DNA of 64,000 nucleotides from Candidatus Fukatsuia endosymbiont of Tuberolachnus salignus (GTDB taxonomy: Bacteria; Pseudomonadota; Gammaproteobacteria; Enterobacterales; Enterobacteriaceae), in the NCBI RefSeq assembly GCF_964030845.1, contig NZ_OZ034983.1, positions 310,001 through 374,000 on the forward strand, given 5' to 3'. The position numbers and the translations under genes were made by a program. The notes below the pieces were generated by a model, which worked only from the letters and a program-made list of their open reading frames with translations, made no database searches and was not told the origin of the DNA. Positions 49,868-59,863 of this stretch are shown here, piece after piece (positions within the stretch are counted from its first letter, which is position 1; each line of letters begins with the position of its first letter).

Positions 49868-52080
49868 TTATTTGTAGAATTTTTGGTAGTAATGATTTAA
49901 TGGGTCAAACTTTTTTTCAGCATCTTGGTGTAGGCGACTATTTTTTGTCATAATAAGTCGATGGGGAGACCCTTTCTTTTCTACTGATAGGTCAATCGGT
50001 AAGTCAGAATCTTGAAAGATATTCATAATATGATCGAGGATTTCTGCACGAATGGGCCATATTTTTGTTTTTTTAGTTTCTGCACATAAGAAATTCGTGG
50101 TTATTTTGCAGTATTCACATTGACAAGGTAATTCTGTTTTGATCGAAAAATTATCTTTATGCTGTAAACCCAAGGTGAGTTCTTTCTGTATCTTTGTTAT
50201 TAAATAGTTTTGTAGCGATTGATAATAAACTAAATCGTCAGACGAAATTGCATCTTTTAGTATAAAAAAGTTTAGATAAATGAACTTCTGGATATAATTT
50301 AGGGTTTGATATTAAGTGTTTAATTATTTTATCGAGTATTCTGTCATATTTAATGGTAACAGCGGTCTGTAGTATACCCTTTACCCAATCTATTCTTTGT
50401 GGTAGTGTTTTTTTTAGTCTATTGATTTTTTATATTGATACAAGTATTTGTCATTGTTAATTATAGCATCGCTCTGAGTATCTAATAATAATTCAGCTAT
50501 CTGAACGACACCATTACAGGATAAGAAACTCTTTATAAAAGAGTTGATATTTTTCAAAATTAATTTTTTGTAAAGTGGTGGTAAAATTTATTTTCTTTTT
50601 TCCAGGTTTTTAAAAGTTCAAGGCACCAGGCAACACCATAAAGATCTTGTAAAGCGATAAGTTCATTAACAATATCATATTCTAGTATTTTCCATTTAAA
50701 ATGGGACAATATTGCTTGAGCTAACTCTTTATTTTGAATATATATTCCAATACGACTATAAGTTGAAAAATCATTTTTCTGATATTGTTTGCCAGATTGA
50801 TGAAAATATTCTCCAGCTTTGTGAATAATTTCGATAACCTTTTCTTCTTGAGCTGGTATCGTTGTCAGCAACAACAGTTCTTTTATCGCATTTTCATAAT
50901 TTAACAAAAAATTCATCGGAATTTGATTTGATGTATGCCATAAGACAATTGCTGCTCGCCGATACCAATAGTCCATAGTATTACCAGTGTTACCGGTATA
51001 TTCTTCATATTCTGAATTAAAAGGGACAAAATCCTCTGTTTCTGTATTGCAACAGATATAATCGTCTGAAACATCATACTCAGAAAAAGGTGATTTTTTA
51101 TTATCGGCATCTATCCAGTAGGATAAAATTGTTGCATTGTCAATGAGTTCATCAACTTGTGGATCTTCATCATATCCGATTGTCGCCTACGAATGATAAA
51201 TTTCTATCAGGGCAAGATGAAGAATGAACCCCAATTTTTTTTGCAGTGATATAAAAAGAAGAGGCATTAACACGATCAAGACCTTTTAATATATTCCATC
51301 CCAGACTGTGTTCTGTGTAACTGTGATCTAAAAAATAGACAAGTGGCAAGGGTTTTAAATTTTCTTTGCTATTAAAATATTCGCCAATGGCTTTTTCTAG
51401 ATGAGGATTTTCATTTTTTTTCCAGCAATATTTTTTGATGTTAACACTAAATTATACGTTAAAGCGATACGAGATCCTTGTGTGGTTTTTTTAATCTCGT
51501 GATGACAATCAGCATAAAAAGCGGTATATTTTATCATGTTACAATCAATATTTTCTGAAGAAAAAATACATTGTTTTTTATTATGTTCGACGATCAAGTC
51601 ACCACCAATATGGGGAGAGGGTAATATCATGACTAATGTTGTAACCATACCCTCCAATTTTTCTGTATCCTGGTGTTTGTTAAAAAATTGGTCTTTACCG
51701 TAAACCAACAGATTATGTAGATGAGGTACAAGTGTGGTGTCATCAGAAAGTTCTAATGCATTTTTAATATTAGTTAATATGATAGATAATGCATCTTCGT
51801 TGATGATGACACGTAGCTTATCTCTTGAAATTTCTTGTGTATCGCGAATGTTTTCATCTAATAATGTTTTATCTCCTAAACCGAATTTTGCCTTTGAAGA
51901 AATCGCTATCAATTTTTGAATATCTTGTTGTGTGGGGAGCGGATCAATTTTTCCTACTTCTACAATGTTTATCTGAACATCTGATGGTTTTAGTGCACCT
52001 TCAACATAAAAGCATCTTCTATCCGGTTCATCATCTTTTTTAAGCGAATTACAAATATTTCTAAATATATCTTTTTTCAT
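49868..52080 (-). pseudogene. Decayed 2OG-Fe(II) oxygenase (prolyl-hydroxylase-like) gene
   Basis: Minus-strand pieces together resemble large (700-900 aa) prolyl 4-hydroxylase-like proteins of bacteria and fungi. The first frame (52080-51397, 227 aa) holds the oxygenase core: H136 and D138 in NKHQDTEK, GGDLIV, the distal His in YADCHHEIKK and R204 in GSRIALTYNL. At an A8 run (about 51418) the frame shifts and continues FLDHSYTEHSLGWNILKGLD. Further shifts follow near 51180; the frame 50976-50560 has MDYWYRRAAIVLWHTSN. The last piece (50173-49868) has the cysteine pattern CQCEYC and GSPHRLIMTK. At least four breaks make it a pseudogene. 50174-50559 is heavily decayed. Confidence 0.7.
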
Positions 52081-52252
52081 AATTCTCTAAATCCTTAATA
52101 GTCGGGTACTCAATCCTATCAATCATGAGAGATACGTAATATAGCAGAACGATTTTATTATAAGTACAGAATAAAGATGAATCATGTCGTATATTTATAC
52201 TTAATGGTATCCATTATGTAATCAAAATTAAATCGTACTACTATATCGTCTA

Positions 52253-53269
52253 TCATGGAGTCACAAAACCTATTGCCTCGTACACTTTTTTAAGCGTTTC
52301 TTGTGCGCGTTTTTGTGCTTTAGTCGCTCCCTCGCGCATTATATTTTTTAAATTGTTTTCGTCTTTACGTTCCTTACGATAACGCTCTTGTAAATTGCCG
52401 AGCATATGAATAAGTACAATAGCCACTGCGCTTTTTAGATCACTGTATTTTTGGCCTATAAATTGTGTTTCTAGCTCAGAAATAGGTTGTCCACTCACAC
52501 CTGATAGAATATCCAGCAAATTAGATATTCCCGCTTTTTTTTCTACATCGTAGCGGATCAGGGCAGGTTCATCAGAATCGGTTACCGCCCGTTTGATTTT
52601 TTTTTCTACCGAATCAATATCTTCTAATAATCCAATAATATTATTAGTGTTATCGTCTGATTTAGACATTTTTTTATGTGGTTCTTGCAGTGACATCACC
52701 CTTGCTCCTCCATTTTTAGGAATAAAGGGTTCAGGGACAGTAAATATCTTGCCATACTGCTTATTAAAGCGTTGAGCAATATCTCTGCTTAGTTCCAGAT
52801 GCTGTTTTTGATCTTCGCCTACGGGCACTTGGCTGGCTTGATACAGCAGTATATCTGCGGCCATAAGTGCTGGATAGCTAAACAATCCGGCGTTGATATT
52901 TTCCACGTAGCGTGTTGATTTATCTTTAAACTGGGTCATCCGGCTTAGCTCACCAAAATAGGTGTAGCAGTTCAGTATCCAGCTTAATTGGGCATGTTCG
53001 GGGACATGTGATTGCACAAAAATAGTGCTCTTTTGCGGATCGATACCACATGCCAAATATAGGGCTAAGATATCTAACGTTCTTTTGCTCAGAGTTTGGG
53101 CATCTTGGCGTACAGTAATAGCATGTAAATCAACAATGCAGTAAATACAGTCATAATCGTCTTGCATCTTTACCCATTGACGCAGGGCGCCCATATAGTT
53201 GCCAATGGTCAATGTACCGGAAGGCTGAGCACCACTAAATACAATGGGTTTTTGTGTTGTTTGATTCAT
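52253..53269 (-). CDS. trpS: Tryptophanyl-tRNA synthetase
   Basis: This class I synthetase charges tRNA-Trp. The HIGH-like motif appears in SGAQPSGTLTIGNYMGAL and the KMSKS loop in EPHKKMSKSDDN. It has 338 residues (E. coli 334). It follows rpe directly; gph, which lies between rpe and trpS in E. coli, is absent. Confidence 0.96.
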   Translation of the reverse strand: MNQTTQKPIVFSGAQPSGTLTIGNYMGALRQWVKMQDDYDCIYCIVDLHAITVRQDAQTLSKRTLDILALYLACGIDPQKSTIFVQSHVPEHAQLSWILNCYTYFGELSRMTQFKDKSTRYVENINAGLFSYPALMAADILLYQASQVPVGEDQKQHLELSRDIAQRFNKQYGKIFTVPEPFIPKNGGARVMSLQEPHKKMSKSDDNTNNIIGLLEDIDSVEKKIKRAVTDSDEPALIRYDVEKKAGISNLLDILSGVSGQPISELETQFIGQKYSDLKSAVAIVLIHMLGNLQERYRKERKDENNLKNIMREGATKAQKRAQETLKKVYEAIGFVTP

Positions 53270-53280
53270 TTTATTTTTCC

Positions 53281-53985
53281 TTAATGATTGACATCTGTTA
53301 CAGATGGAGGGAAAACCTTTGCTAACTCACATCGCATCATCTCAATCACCGTTTTATAATTCGGCTGTTTGAAAATAGCGGAACCTGCGACGAACATATC
53401 TGCTCCTGCTTTTGCTGTCTCATAGATGTTCGCTGTGTTAATACCTCCATCCACCCCTAACCGAATATCATAACCACCGTCATCGATGAGTTTTCGTACC
53501 TGACATAATGTATCTAGCGTTGCCGGAATAAACGATTGACCGCCAAAGCCTGGGTTAACTGACATCAATAAAATGATATCTAATTTGTCCATTACATTTA
53601 CATTATCGAGACAACTCAGATCCGTATTGGGATTGAATACTAAGCCAACCTTACAACCCTGATTTTTTATTAGTGCTAGGGTACAGGTGATATCTTTAGT
53701 GGCTTCTGGATGAAAAGAAATAGAGGTGGCACCCGCTTTAGCAAAAGCTATTGCTAGATGATCAACAGGTTTAACCATCAAATGCACATCAATGGGGGCA
53801 AGAATGCCATAATTTCGCAGAGACTGACAAACCATGGAGCCGACTGTTAAATTGGGAACGTAATGGTTATCCATGACATCAAAATGAATAACGTCAGCGC
53901 CGGAGGCCAGTACTTTGGCTGTATCCTCACCTAAACGGGCAAAATCTGCCGCCAGAATGGATGGGGCAATTAAAAATTCTTTCAT
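53281..53985 (-). CDS. rpe: Ribulose-phosphate 3-epimerase
   Basis: Rpe interconverts ribulose 5-phosphate and xylulose 5-phosphate in the pentose phosphate pathway. This TIM-barrel protein of 234 residues (E. coli 225) has IAPSILAADFARLGED, HFDVMDNHYVPNLTVG, MSVNPGFGGQSFIP and the phosphate site VDGGINTANI. It sits between dam and trpS. Confidence 0.96.
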   Translation of the reverse strand: MKEFLIAPSILAADFARLGEDTAKVLASGADVIHFDVMDNHYVPNLTVGSMVCQSLRNYGILAPIDVHLMVKPVDHLAIAFAKAGATSISFHPEATKDITCTLALIKNQGCKVGLVFNPNTDLSCLDNVNVMDKLDIILLMSVNPGFGGQSFIPATLDTLCQVRKLIDDGGYDIRLGVDGGINTANIYETAKAGADMFVAGSAIFKQPNYKTVIEMMRCELAKVFPPSVTDVNH

Positions 53986-54065
53986 TTTGTTTCTCCAAAA
54001 TTTTTACTTGCTCAGTAATCTATTTTTACGAAAAAATAAAATATGAAAGGCCATTAAAAATTTGT

Positions 54066-54878
54066 TTAACTGTAGAGTGCTAAAAGCTCATTTACTTTGT
54101 GACGACCAAGAATATTACTACTGATAGTGCGGCGAGCTTTGACCTGATGCAGTATTGCTTGATAATACCAGGCTCGTGTCAATTCAGTATCGTGATTAGA
54201 AATAAGTACCGGAATCTGGTTTTGGCTGAAAAGTTGGTGAGCCAGACGTGCCAGATTTTGTTGATCTTCCATAGTAAAATTATTGCTGTGGTAGGAGGTA
54301 AAATTGGCAGTTGTTGATAATGGAGCATAAGGTGGATCGCAATATACAACTGCACCACAGGTCGCTTTTAATAAAGTTTGTTGGTAATGCTCACAGATAA
54401 AAGTGGCATGTTGCGCTTTTTCTGCAAACCAGTACAGCTCCGCTTCAGGAAAATAAGGCTTTTTGTAACGACCAAAGGGTACATTAAATTCACCCTTCAA
54501 GTTATAACGACATAACCCATTGTAGCAATGGCGATTAAGGTAGAGAAAGAGAAGCGTTCGGCGGTAAGCATCTTTACTGGTATTAAACTCTTGACGAATA
54601 AGATAAAACCGTTCAGCGTTGTTGTATTCACCGCTAAACAGTACAAGAGCGTCACGCACAAAATCATTTGTTCGTAACTTAACAATATTATAGAGCTCGA
54701 TAAGATCGTTGTTAATATCGGCCAAAATATAAGACTTGTATTCGGTATTCAAAAACACCGAGCCGGCGCCGACGAATGGCTCAATTAAACATTCCCCTGC
54801 CGGCAGATGGTGTCGTACATCATCAACTAGCTGATATTTTCCACCAGCCCATTTTAAAAAAGCGCGGTTTTTCTTCAT
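54066..54878 (-). CDS. dam: Dam DNA adenine methyltransferase
   Basis: Dam methylates adenine in GATC and supports mismatch repair, replication timing and gene control. The SAM motif FLKWAGGKYQLVDDVR is near the start, EPFVGAGSVFLN follows, and the catalytic motif DPPY is in VVYCDPPYAPLS. It has 270 residues (E. coli 278) and lies in the normal damX-dam-rpe context. Confidence 0.95.
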   Translation of the reverse strand: MKKNRAFLKWAGGKYQLVDDVRHHLPAGECLIEPFVGAGSVFLNTEYKSYILADINNDLIELYNIVKLRTNDFVRDALVLFSGEYNNAERFYLIRQEFNTSKDAYRRTLLFLYLNRHCYNGLCRYNLKGEFNVPFGRYKKPYFPEAELYWFAEKAQHATFICEHYQQTLLKATCGAVVYCDPPYAPLSTTANFTSYHSNNFTMEDQQNLARLAHQLFSQNQIPVLISNHDTELTRAWYYQAILHQVKARRTISSNILGRHKVNELLALYS

Positions 54879-54913
54879 GCCGTCGGCTACTTAGTCATTC
54901 AGAGATACAGATT

Positions 54914-54930
54914 AGACCTCTTGCGAAACC
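54914..54930. repeat. MITE tip between dam and damX
   Basis: AGACCTCTTGCGAAACC, preceded by ATT, differs at few positions from the IS5-family end AGACCTCTTCGGAAAC. No partner tip is visible before damX ends at 54959. Confidence 0.6.
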
Positions 54931-54958
54931 TGCTTATCAGCGTACTGGATAAAATATT

Positions 54959-55921
54959 TTAGTCTTTCAGATTCTGCTGCAATTGATACACAGGTTTAAT
55001 CCAGGTTTTTTTTGCTTGAATATCGGCGGGTAACATAGCGAGAGCACTCTTGGCTTCAGTAAAAGAGGCATAGTTACCGCTTACCAATATATACCAGGAT
55101 TTACCATCATGTTTGGTCTCATACACTTGATAATTGGTTAATTTTTGCTGTTTGGCATAAGCATTCAGGGTATCTGCACGTGATGCACTGCTCAGTTGTA
55201 AGGTAAAATGGTGCTTCGGGGCAGTTCTCAATGAGCCGACGATATGGGTTGAACCAAACTTCGTGCCAGTATCCCTCGTTATTACCGTATTTTTATTACT
55301 CATAATCAGGTTTTTGGCTGCATTATCACTCGGTTTAGGTGTTGTCTGAGTGGACGGAGGAGATACTACTATGGGTTGGACTGTCTCTTTCGACGAAGAG
55401 ATAGTCGTCGCTCGCGCCGGCACAGTTGATAACGGAGTATTGTTTGTATTGTGAGATAAGATCTCACCCTGATGTGCCGAAAGAGCATCAGATATATTGC
55501 CCGATAATTCGATACGTTGTGTCTGACTGGCTGCAAGCCTGGGTGCTGCGTCAGTGGGAACTGCAGAAATCGGTGGTATCCTGACATCCTGTAGCTGGAC
55601 ACTGTTTTTAACACCTTTGGTATCATGGCTACTGTCTATTTTCAAAACATCGGCATTGGATGCTAGTGAAGAAATAGCAGGAATATTGACTTCCTTCGTT
55701 GCCATATTCGGTGTCTGCTGTGCTAATTCATGCTGTGTTGGTGCTTTTAAAGCAGAAGTAACAGCGACGACAATCAATAACAAGACTAAAATACCAATAC
55801 CAATCATCATACGTTGATGTGAAATGGCGAGTTGAGACCCATTTGAAGATTTCCGTAAGTGTGTAGGACGGTGATCACTGCTGTCTGCTTTTAGGTCGTC
55901 TTTCGGCTTTAAATCGTCCAT
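54959..55921 (-). CDS. damX: DamX, SPOR-domain cell-division protein
   Basis: DamX is a bitopic inner-membrane protein that binds septal peptidoglycan through a C-terminal SPOR domain. A cytoplasmic N-tail rich in Asp/Lys, a membrane segment (MMIGIGILVLLLIVVAVTSA, about residues 38-57), a long Ser/Thr/Pro-rich linker and the SPOR domain (HHFTLQLSSASRADTLNAYA, WYILVSGNYASFTEAKSALA) are visible. The protein is shorter than in E. coli (320 against 428), mostly in the linker. Confidence 0.93.
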   Translation of the reverse strand: MDDLKPKDDLKADSSDHRPTHLRKSSNGSQLAISHQRMMIGIGILVLLLIVVAVTSALKAPTQHELAQQTPNMATKEVNIPAISSLASNADVLKIDSSHDTKGVKNSVQLQDVRIPPISAVPTDAAPRLAASQTQRIELSGNISDALSAHQGEILSHNTNNTPLSTVPARATTISSSKETVQPIVVSPPSTQTTPKPSDNAAKNLIMSNKNTVITRDTGTKFGSTHIVGSLRTAPKHHFTLQLSSASRADTLNAYAKQQKLTNYQVYETKHDGKSWYILVSGNYASFTEAKSALAMLPADIQAKKTWIKPVYQLQQNLKD

Positions 55922-56027
55922 TTAATCCCTCCAACTAAAAATGAAGCTCCCCGCCACAGCAATCGGGTGAATTGATTTGAAAGAAGATATCACACTGATG
56001 ATACAACATCATCATACTCATATCATT

Positions 56028-56115
56028 AGACTTCTTGCATAACCTACTACGTGGCGTGAATTTGGTGTTACGTGGTGCTTGCGAGCGTTGCTCAAGAAGA
56101 TTTGGAACAGGCTCT
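56028..56115. repeat. Hybrid MITE that forms the aroB 3' end
   Basis: The left end AGACTTCTTGCATAACC is a first-type tip and the right end AGATTTGGAACAGGCTCT is a second-type tip. The last part (56092-56115) is read, on the minus strand, as the final codons and stop of aroB. The same right tip forms the 3' end of rsmI at about 11471-11495. Confidence 0.7.
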
Positions 56116-57186
56116 AATCGCAGTGAGGACAATATCGTTCGATATTCGGCTGCGGATCTCTGCTCGGCCAATGGCTGTGGGGAGTATCAGACGACGTTCA
56201 CCTACCAACACTTTTTTATCCCGCTTCATGTACGTCAAATAAGATCCTGCTGTCATTTCCGCTGGCCTGTGGATAGGAAGACGGGCACGCGATAATAGTT
56301 TTCTAATACGCTCAACATCGGCCTCCGCAAAACAACCCAGTAGCCGTGCGGTTTCGGCAGCCATTAGCATACCTACGGCTATAGCTTCACCATGTAACCA
56401 GACACCATAACCCATTTTAACCTCAATAGCATGACCATAAGTGTGGCCGAAATTGAGTAACGCACGTCTTCCATTCTCTTCACGTTCATCGGTGGAGACA
56501 ACATCTGCTTTTAGTTCACAGCACCAACGGATACAGCAGCTCAATGCTGTTACATCCCGCGCTAACAAAGCATCGATATTATTTTCTAGCCAGACAAAAA
56601 ACCGAAAATCAAGGGTAATGCCATATTTAATCACCTCAGCTAAGCCAGAAATGAACTCACGCATTGGTAGGGTTTGTAGGCAATTAAGATCAATCACTAC
56701 CGAGATAGGTTGATAAAACGCGCCGATCATATTTTTGCCCAGCGGATGGTTAACCGCCGTTTTACCACCAACGGAAGAATCCACTTGTGCCAGCAAAGTG
56801 GTAGGTGCCTGAATAAAACGTACTCCACGTAGATAACATGCGGCAGCGAAACCGGTTAAGTCGCCTATTACTCCGCCCCCTAGGGCAATCAGTGTAGTAT
56901 CACGCCCGTGTGATTTTTCTAACAGTGCAGAGAATACCTGTTCAAGAACGACTAAAGATTTATACTGTTCACCATCAGGTAAAATGATCTGATCGACCTT
57001 AACGCCACTCAGTTCCAAGGTTACCCGGAGTGAATCCAAATAAAGAGGAGCCAGCGTTTGATTAGTCACCAGCATCGCTTGATCACCTGTTTTCAATGGC
57101 ACAAATGCCGTCGGATCACCAAATAACCCAGAGGCTATAGCAATCGGGTAGCTACGCTTCCCCAGTGTAACAGTAATTTTAACCAT
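56092..57186 (-). CDS. aroB: 3-Dehydroquinate synthase with a repeat-derived last few codons
   Basis: AroB is the NAD-dependent second enzyme of the shikimate pathway. Motifs: PDGEQYKSL, ALGGGVIGDLTGFAAACYLR, VDSSVGGKTAVNHPLGKNMI, LNFGHTYGHAIE. I chose the ATG at 57184-57186 (MVKITVTLGKRSYPIAIASG) by comparison with E. coli AroB; a frame starting at 57213 overlaps aroK and adds nine residues. The C-terminus, ACSKSS, and the stop come from a MITE. In E. coli the end is NAIADCQSA. Confidence 0.94.
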   Translation of the reverse strand: MVKITVTLGKRSYPIAIASGLFGDPTAFVPLKTGDQAMLVTNQTLAPLYLDSLRVTLELSGVKVDQIILPDGEQYKSLVVLEQVFSALLEKSHGRDTTLIALGGGVIGDLTGFAAACYLRGVRFIQAPTTLLAQVDSSVGGKTAVNHPLGKNMIGAFYQPISVVIDLNCLQTLPMREFISGLAEVIKYGITLDFRFFVWLENNIDALLARDVTALSCCIRWCCELKADVVSTDEREENGRRALLNFGHTYGHAIEVKMGYGVWLHGEAIAVGMLMAAETARLLGCFAEADVERIRKLLSRARLPIHRPAEMTAGSYLTYMKRDKKVLVGERRLILPTAIGRAEIRSRISNDIVLTAIRACSKSS

Positions 57187-57205
57187 ATGATGCTTGATGC
57201 TAACG

Positions 57206-57727
57206 TCAGTCATTCCCCAATAGATTAATGATTTGATTGGCTACTAACTTTGCACTTTGGTCGTCAGTACGGAGGGTAACGTCCGCAATTTCTTCGTACA
57301 AAGGTCGACGTTCTGCTGCCAACTTTTCCAGTACCTTTCGCCCAGGTTCATTCACTTGTAACAGTGGCCGTTTTTTGTCACGTTGTGTACGTGCCAGTTG
57401 TTTTTCTATGGTGGTCTCTAAATATACCACTATGCCACGAGCTGACAGGCGGTTGCGGGTTTCTTTAGATTTTACAGATCCCCCTCCAGTTGCTAGCACG
57501 ATGCCTTGTTTTTCCGTTAGTTCATTAATGATTTTTTCTTCACGATCACGGAAGCCGTCTTCGCCTTCTACATCGAACACCCAGCCTACGTCAGCTCCAG
57601 TACGTCGTTCAATTTCTTGGTCGGAGTCGAAGAAATCCATATTGAGCTGTTGAGCCAATTGACGTCCAATAGTGCTTTTGCCGGCACCCATAGGCCCAAC
57701 CAGAAAGATATTGCGTTTCTCTGCCAT
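57206..57727 (-). CDS. aroK: Shikimate kinase I
   Basis: AroK phosphorylates shikimate with ATP in aromatic amino acid and chorismate synthesis. The P-loop is GPMGAGKSTIGRQLA, followed by FFDSDQEIERRTGADV (shikimate site) and LATGGGSV. It has 173 residues, equal to E. coli. It lies upstream of aroB as usual. Confidence 0.96.
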   Translation of the reverse strand: MAEKRNIFLVGPMGAGKSTIGRQLAQQLNMDFFDSDQEIERRTGADVGWVFDVEGEDGFRDREEKIINELTEKQGIVLATGGGSVKSKETRNRLSARGIVVYLETTIEKQLARTQRDKKRPLLQVNEPGRKVLEKLAAERRPLYEEIADVTLRTDDQSAKLVANQIINLLGND

Positions 57728-58177
57728 GTTTTTGGTATTACTAAGATTATTCGTTGATGATAACCCGCCCCGCCAATCAGATCAGCGACGGGACCTAAAC
57801 TAGATCCGTTAAAACTTATTACTTAAACTCTGTTACTGTAAATTTGTTGTCTACAACGTGTTCGTCACCCTACTTTGGCGATCCTTCCCTCACTCTCTGT
57901 GGACCGTAGCTCATGTGGGATGAGTCTGACTTCGGTTTCAGTGGACAGAAACGACAAAAACACCGCTGTTTTTAAATCAACGATACCTTTGGTGTTCGAA
58001 TGTTTATTGCAGCGCTAAGTTTTGCCCACGATGAACACCTAAAAACTTCACCCTCAAAAAGTGAAATGTATTTCTTCAACTTTCGATAACACTTGTAAGC
58101 TAAATCTTTCGCAGCGTCAAATTTAGAAGGCTTCAAAATCATAAAAAATTGCAAATAAATGCCAAATGCATATTTTT
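57728..58177. other. Intergenic region between aroK and hofQ without a recognised gene
   Basis: About 450 bp. A minus-strand frame at 57972-58154 (60 codons, Lys/Ser-rich, SAAINIRTPKVSLI at its end) lacks a good ribosome site and any family I know. No terminator or tRNA is evident. The aroK promoter is presumably in this stretch. Confidence 0.4.
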
Positions 58178-59431
58178 TTAAGAACTGATCAGCTTAGGTG
58201 TAATAAAAATCACCAATTCTCGCCGAGTTTGTTGCTGAACATCTTGTTTAAATAAACCGCCTAACAGAGGGATATCTGCTAATCCTGGCACTTTATACAC
58301 CCTTTGATTATTTTTTTGCTGAAAGATACCCCCAAGAACAATGGTCTCACCGTGCTTTACTGTGATCTGTGTTTTTATTTCCTGTTTGTCGATAGCGAAG
58401 GCTTCCCCTTCACCACGTTTAATCGCCATTCCGGGCACATTCTGGCTAATTTTTAGTTTTAGTGTAATTTAACCATTACGAAATATTTTTGGTGTAACTT
58501 CCATGCCCAGGACTGCTTCTTTAAATTCAATGGTTGTAGCCCCTTTTGTGCCACTCGATACAGCATAGGGTATATCAGTACCTTGCTTAATGCTGGCTGT
58601 TTGTTGGTGAGAGGTGATTAAACGAGGGCTGGCGATGATGTCCACCTGTTTTTCTTGTTCGAGTGCACTGAGTTCAAGATCCAGTAAGCGGCCACTAATC
58701 CGAGCAACATGAAAACCCGCCGCCAGAGCCGGATTTTGCAAAGGCAAACTCACATTGAAGTTATTTATTCTCAGTGGGCTGCTTCCTTCTTCAGTTTTCA
58801 TTCCCCAACGTACTCCTAGTTCATGTAAATCTTCACTACTGATGGTGACAATGTGAGCAGCTAATTGTACTTGTTGTAAGGGCGCATCCATTTCGGTCAG
58901 CCAGGCTTTTAGTGTTATCAGAGACTCTGGAGTATCACGGATAAGTAAACTGTTTGTTCGTTTATCGGCAATTATGCTGCCTTGATCGGAAATTAACGAG
59001 CCGTAGCTACTGCTAAGGCTCTCCGCGAGTTGTTCTGCATCGGCATGCTGTAATGTCAATATTAGATTGTCTAGCGGTTGTTGGCGTATTTTCTGTTGGT
59101 TTCGTATTTTTGCTATCTGTTGTTCTCTTTCCGTAATTTCTTGTTCGGTAAATACCAACATCACATTACCTTCATGTTCGACCCGTAGCCTTCCGACTCG
59201 TAAGATAATGGCCAATGCCTGTGTCCAAGGAACCTCAATTAGCCTCAGGTTGAGATTGCCACTGACTTCCTTTGTGGTGATCAAATTAAGCTGCTGATAA
59301 TCGGCTAAAGCCTGTAATATGACAGAGACTGGCGTATCCTGAAATTCCATGTTAACAGAAATATCTTGTTGTGCTGCTAAACAAGTCAGATTACTTATTG
59401 CTAACAAAAATAGTCCTAGAAAAAATTTCAT
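58178..59431 (-). pseudogene. hofQ: hofQ secretin gene interrupted by one in-frame stop
   Basis: HofQ is the outer-membrane secretin of the type IV pilus-like DNA-uptake machinery. The N-part (to 58469) has a signal peptide and secretin N-domains (VNMEFQDTPVSVILQALADY). The C-part (58438-58178) has the secretin end VLGGIFQQKNNQRVYKVPGL. Both parts are in the same frame. The only break is a TAA at 58469-58471, after PKIFRNG and before ITLKLKISQNVPGM, likely a CAA-to-TAA change. The start is the ATG at 59429-59431 (MKFFLGLFLL). A truncated or read-through product is possible. Confidence 0.85.
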
Positions 59432-59524
59432 GGTGTCACCCGTCATTGGTTAGAGCCTGATAGCATCGACCATAATATTTGGCGCACTGTTAGGCATAGT
59501 GGTGTTGTTTTTTCATAACGCACC

Positions 59525-59863
59525 TCAACCTGCCTCTGATCGATATGACTTACCCGCCAATTCGTTAATACAAGTTTGCCGACAACCAGCTTGTGCCCAA
59601 TTCGTTAATACAAGTTTGCCGACAACCAGCTTGTGCCATCCGCCTTCTGGCGTCAATGCCCAACCATGATGATAACCTTGTCGACCTACTATCCCCCGTA
59701 ATCGCCATTTTTTTAGATGGTCAATATCTTGGTTGCAGGATGTCAACGGTAGTGGCTGAAAAGGATCTTTAATAGGGATCGTATCATTCGTTCCGCCGAT
59801 TGATGGCATCATCAAAATAAGGACGACGAGCCGTATTGGGGTTTTATTCATTCGATCCATCAT
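59525..59863 (-). pseudogene. hofP: hofP disrupted by a 40-bp tandem duplication
   Basis: HofP is a small exported protein of the hofMNOPQ (PilP-like) cluster. The start MNKTPIRLVVLILMM has a signal peptide, then IPIKDPFQPLPLTSC and RGIVGRQGYHHGWALTPEGG. A perfect 40-bp direct repeat (TTCGTTAATACAAGTTTGCC at 59561 and again at 59601) shifts the frame and gives an early stop at 59525. Without the duplication the frame would continue WRVSHIDQRQVEVRYEKTT to about 59443, overlapping hofQ. Confidence 0.8.
59556..59635. repeat. 40-bp tandem duplication in hofP
   Basis: The unit that includes TTCGTTAATACAAGTTTGCC and GACAACCAGCTTGTGCC occurs twice with period 40. 40 is not a multiple of 3, so it shifts the frame. 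The two copies are identical, so the event is recent. Confidence 0.92.

Noticed and set aside
57972..58154. Possible 60-codon gene between aroK and hofQ
   Set aside because: No recognisable family or clear ribosome site; kept only as a note in the intergenic entry.
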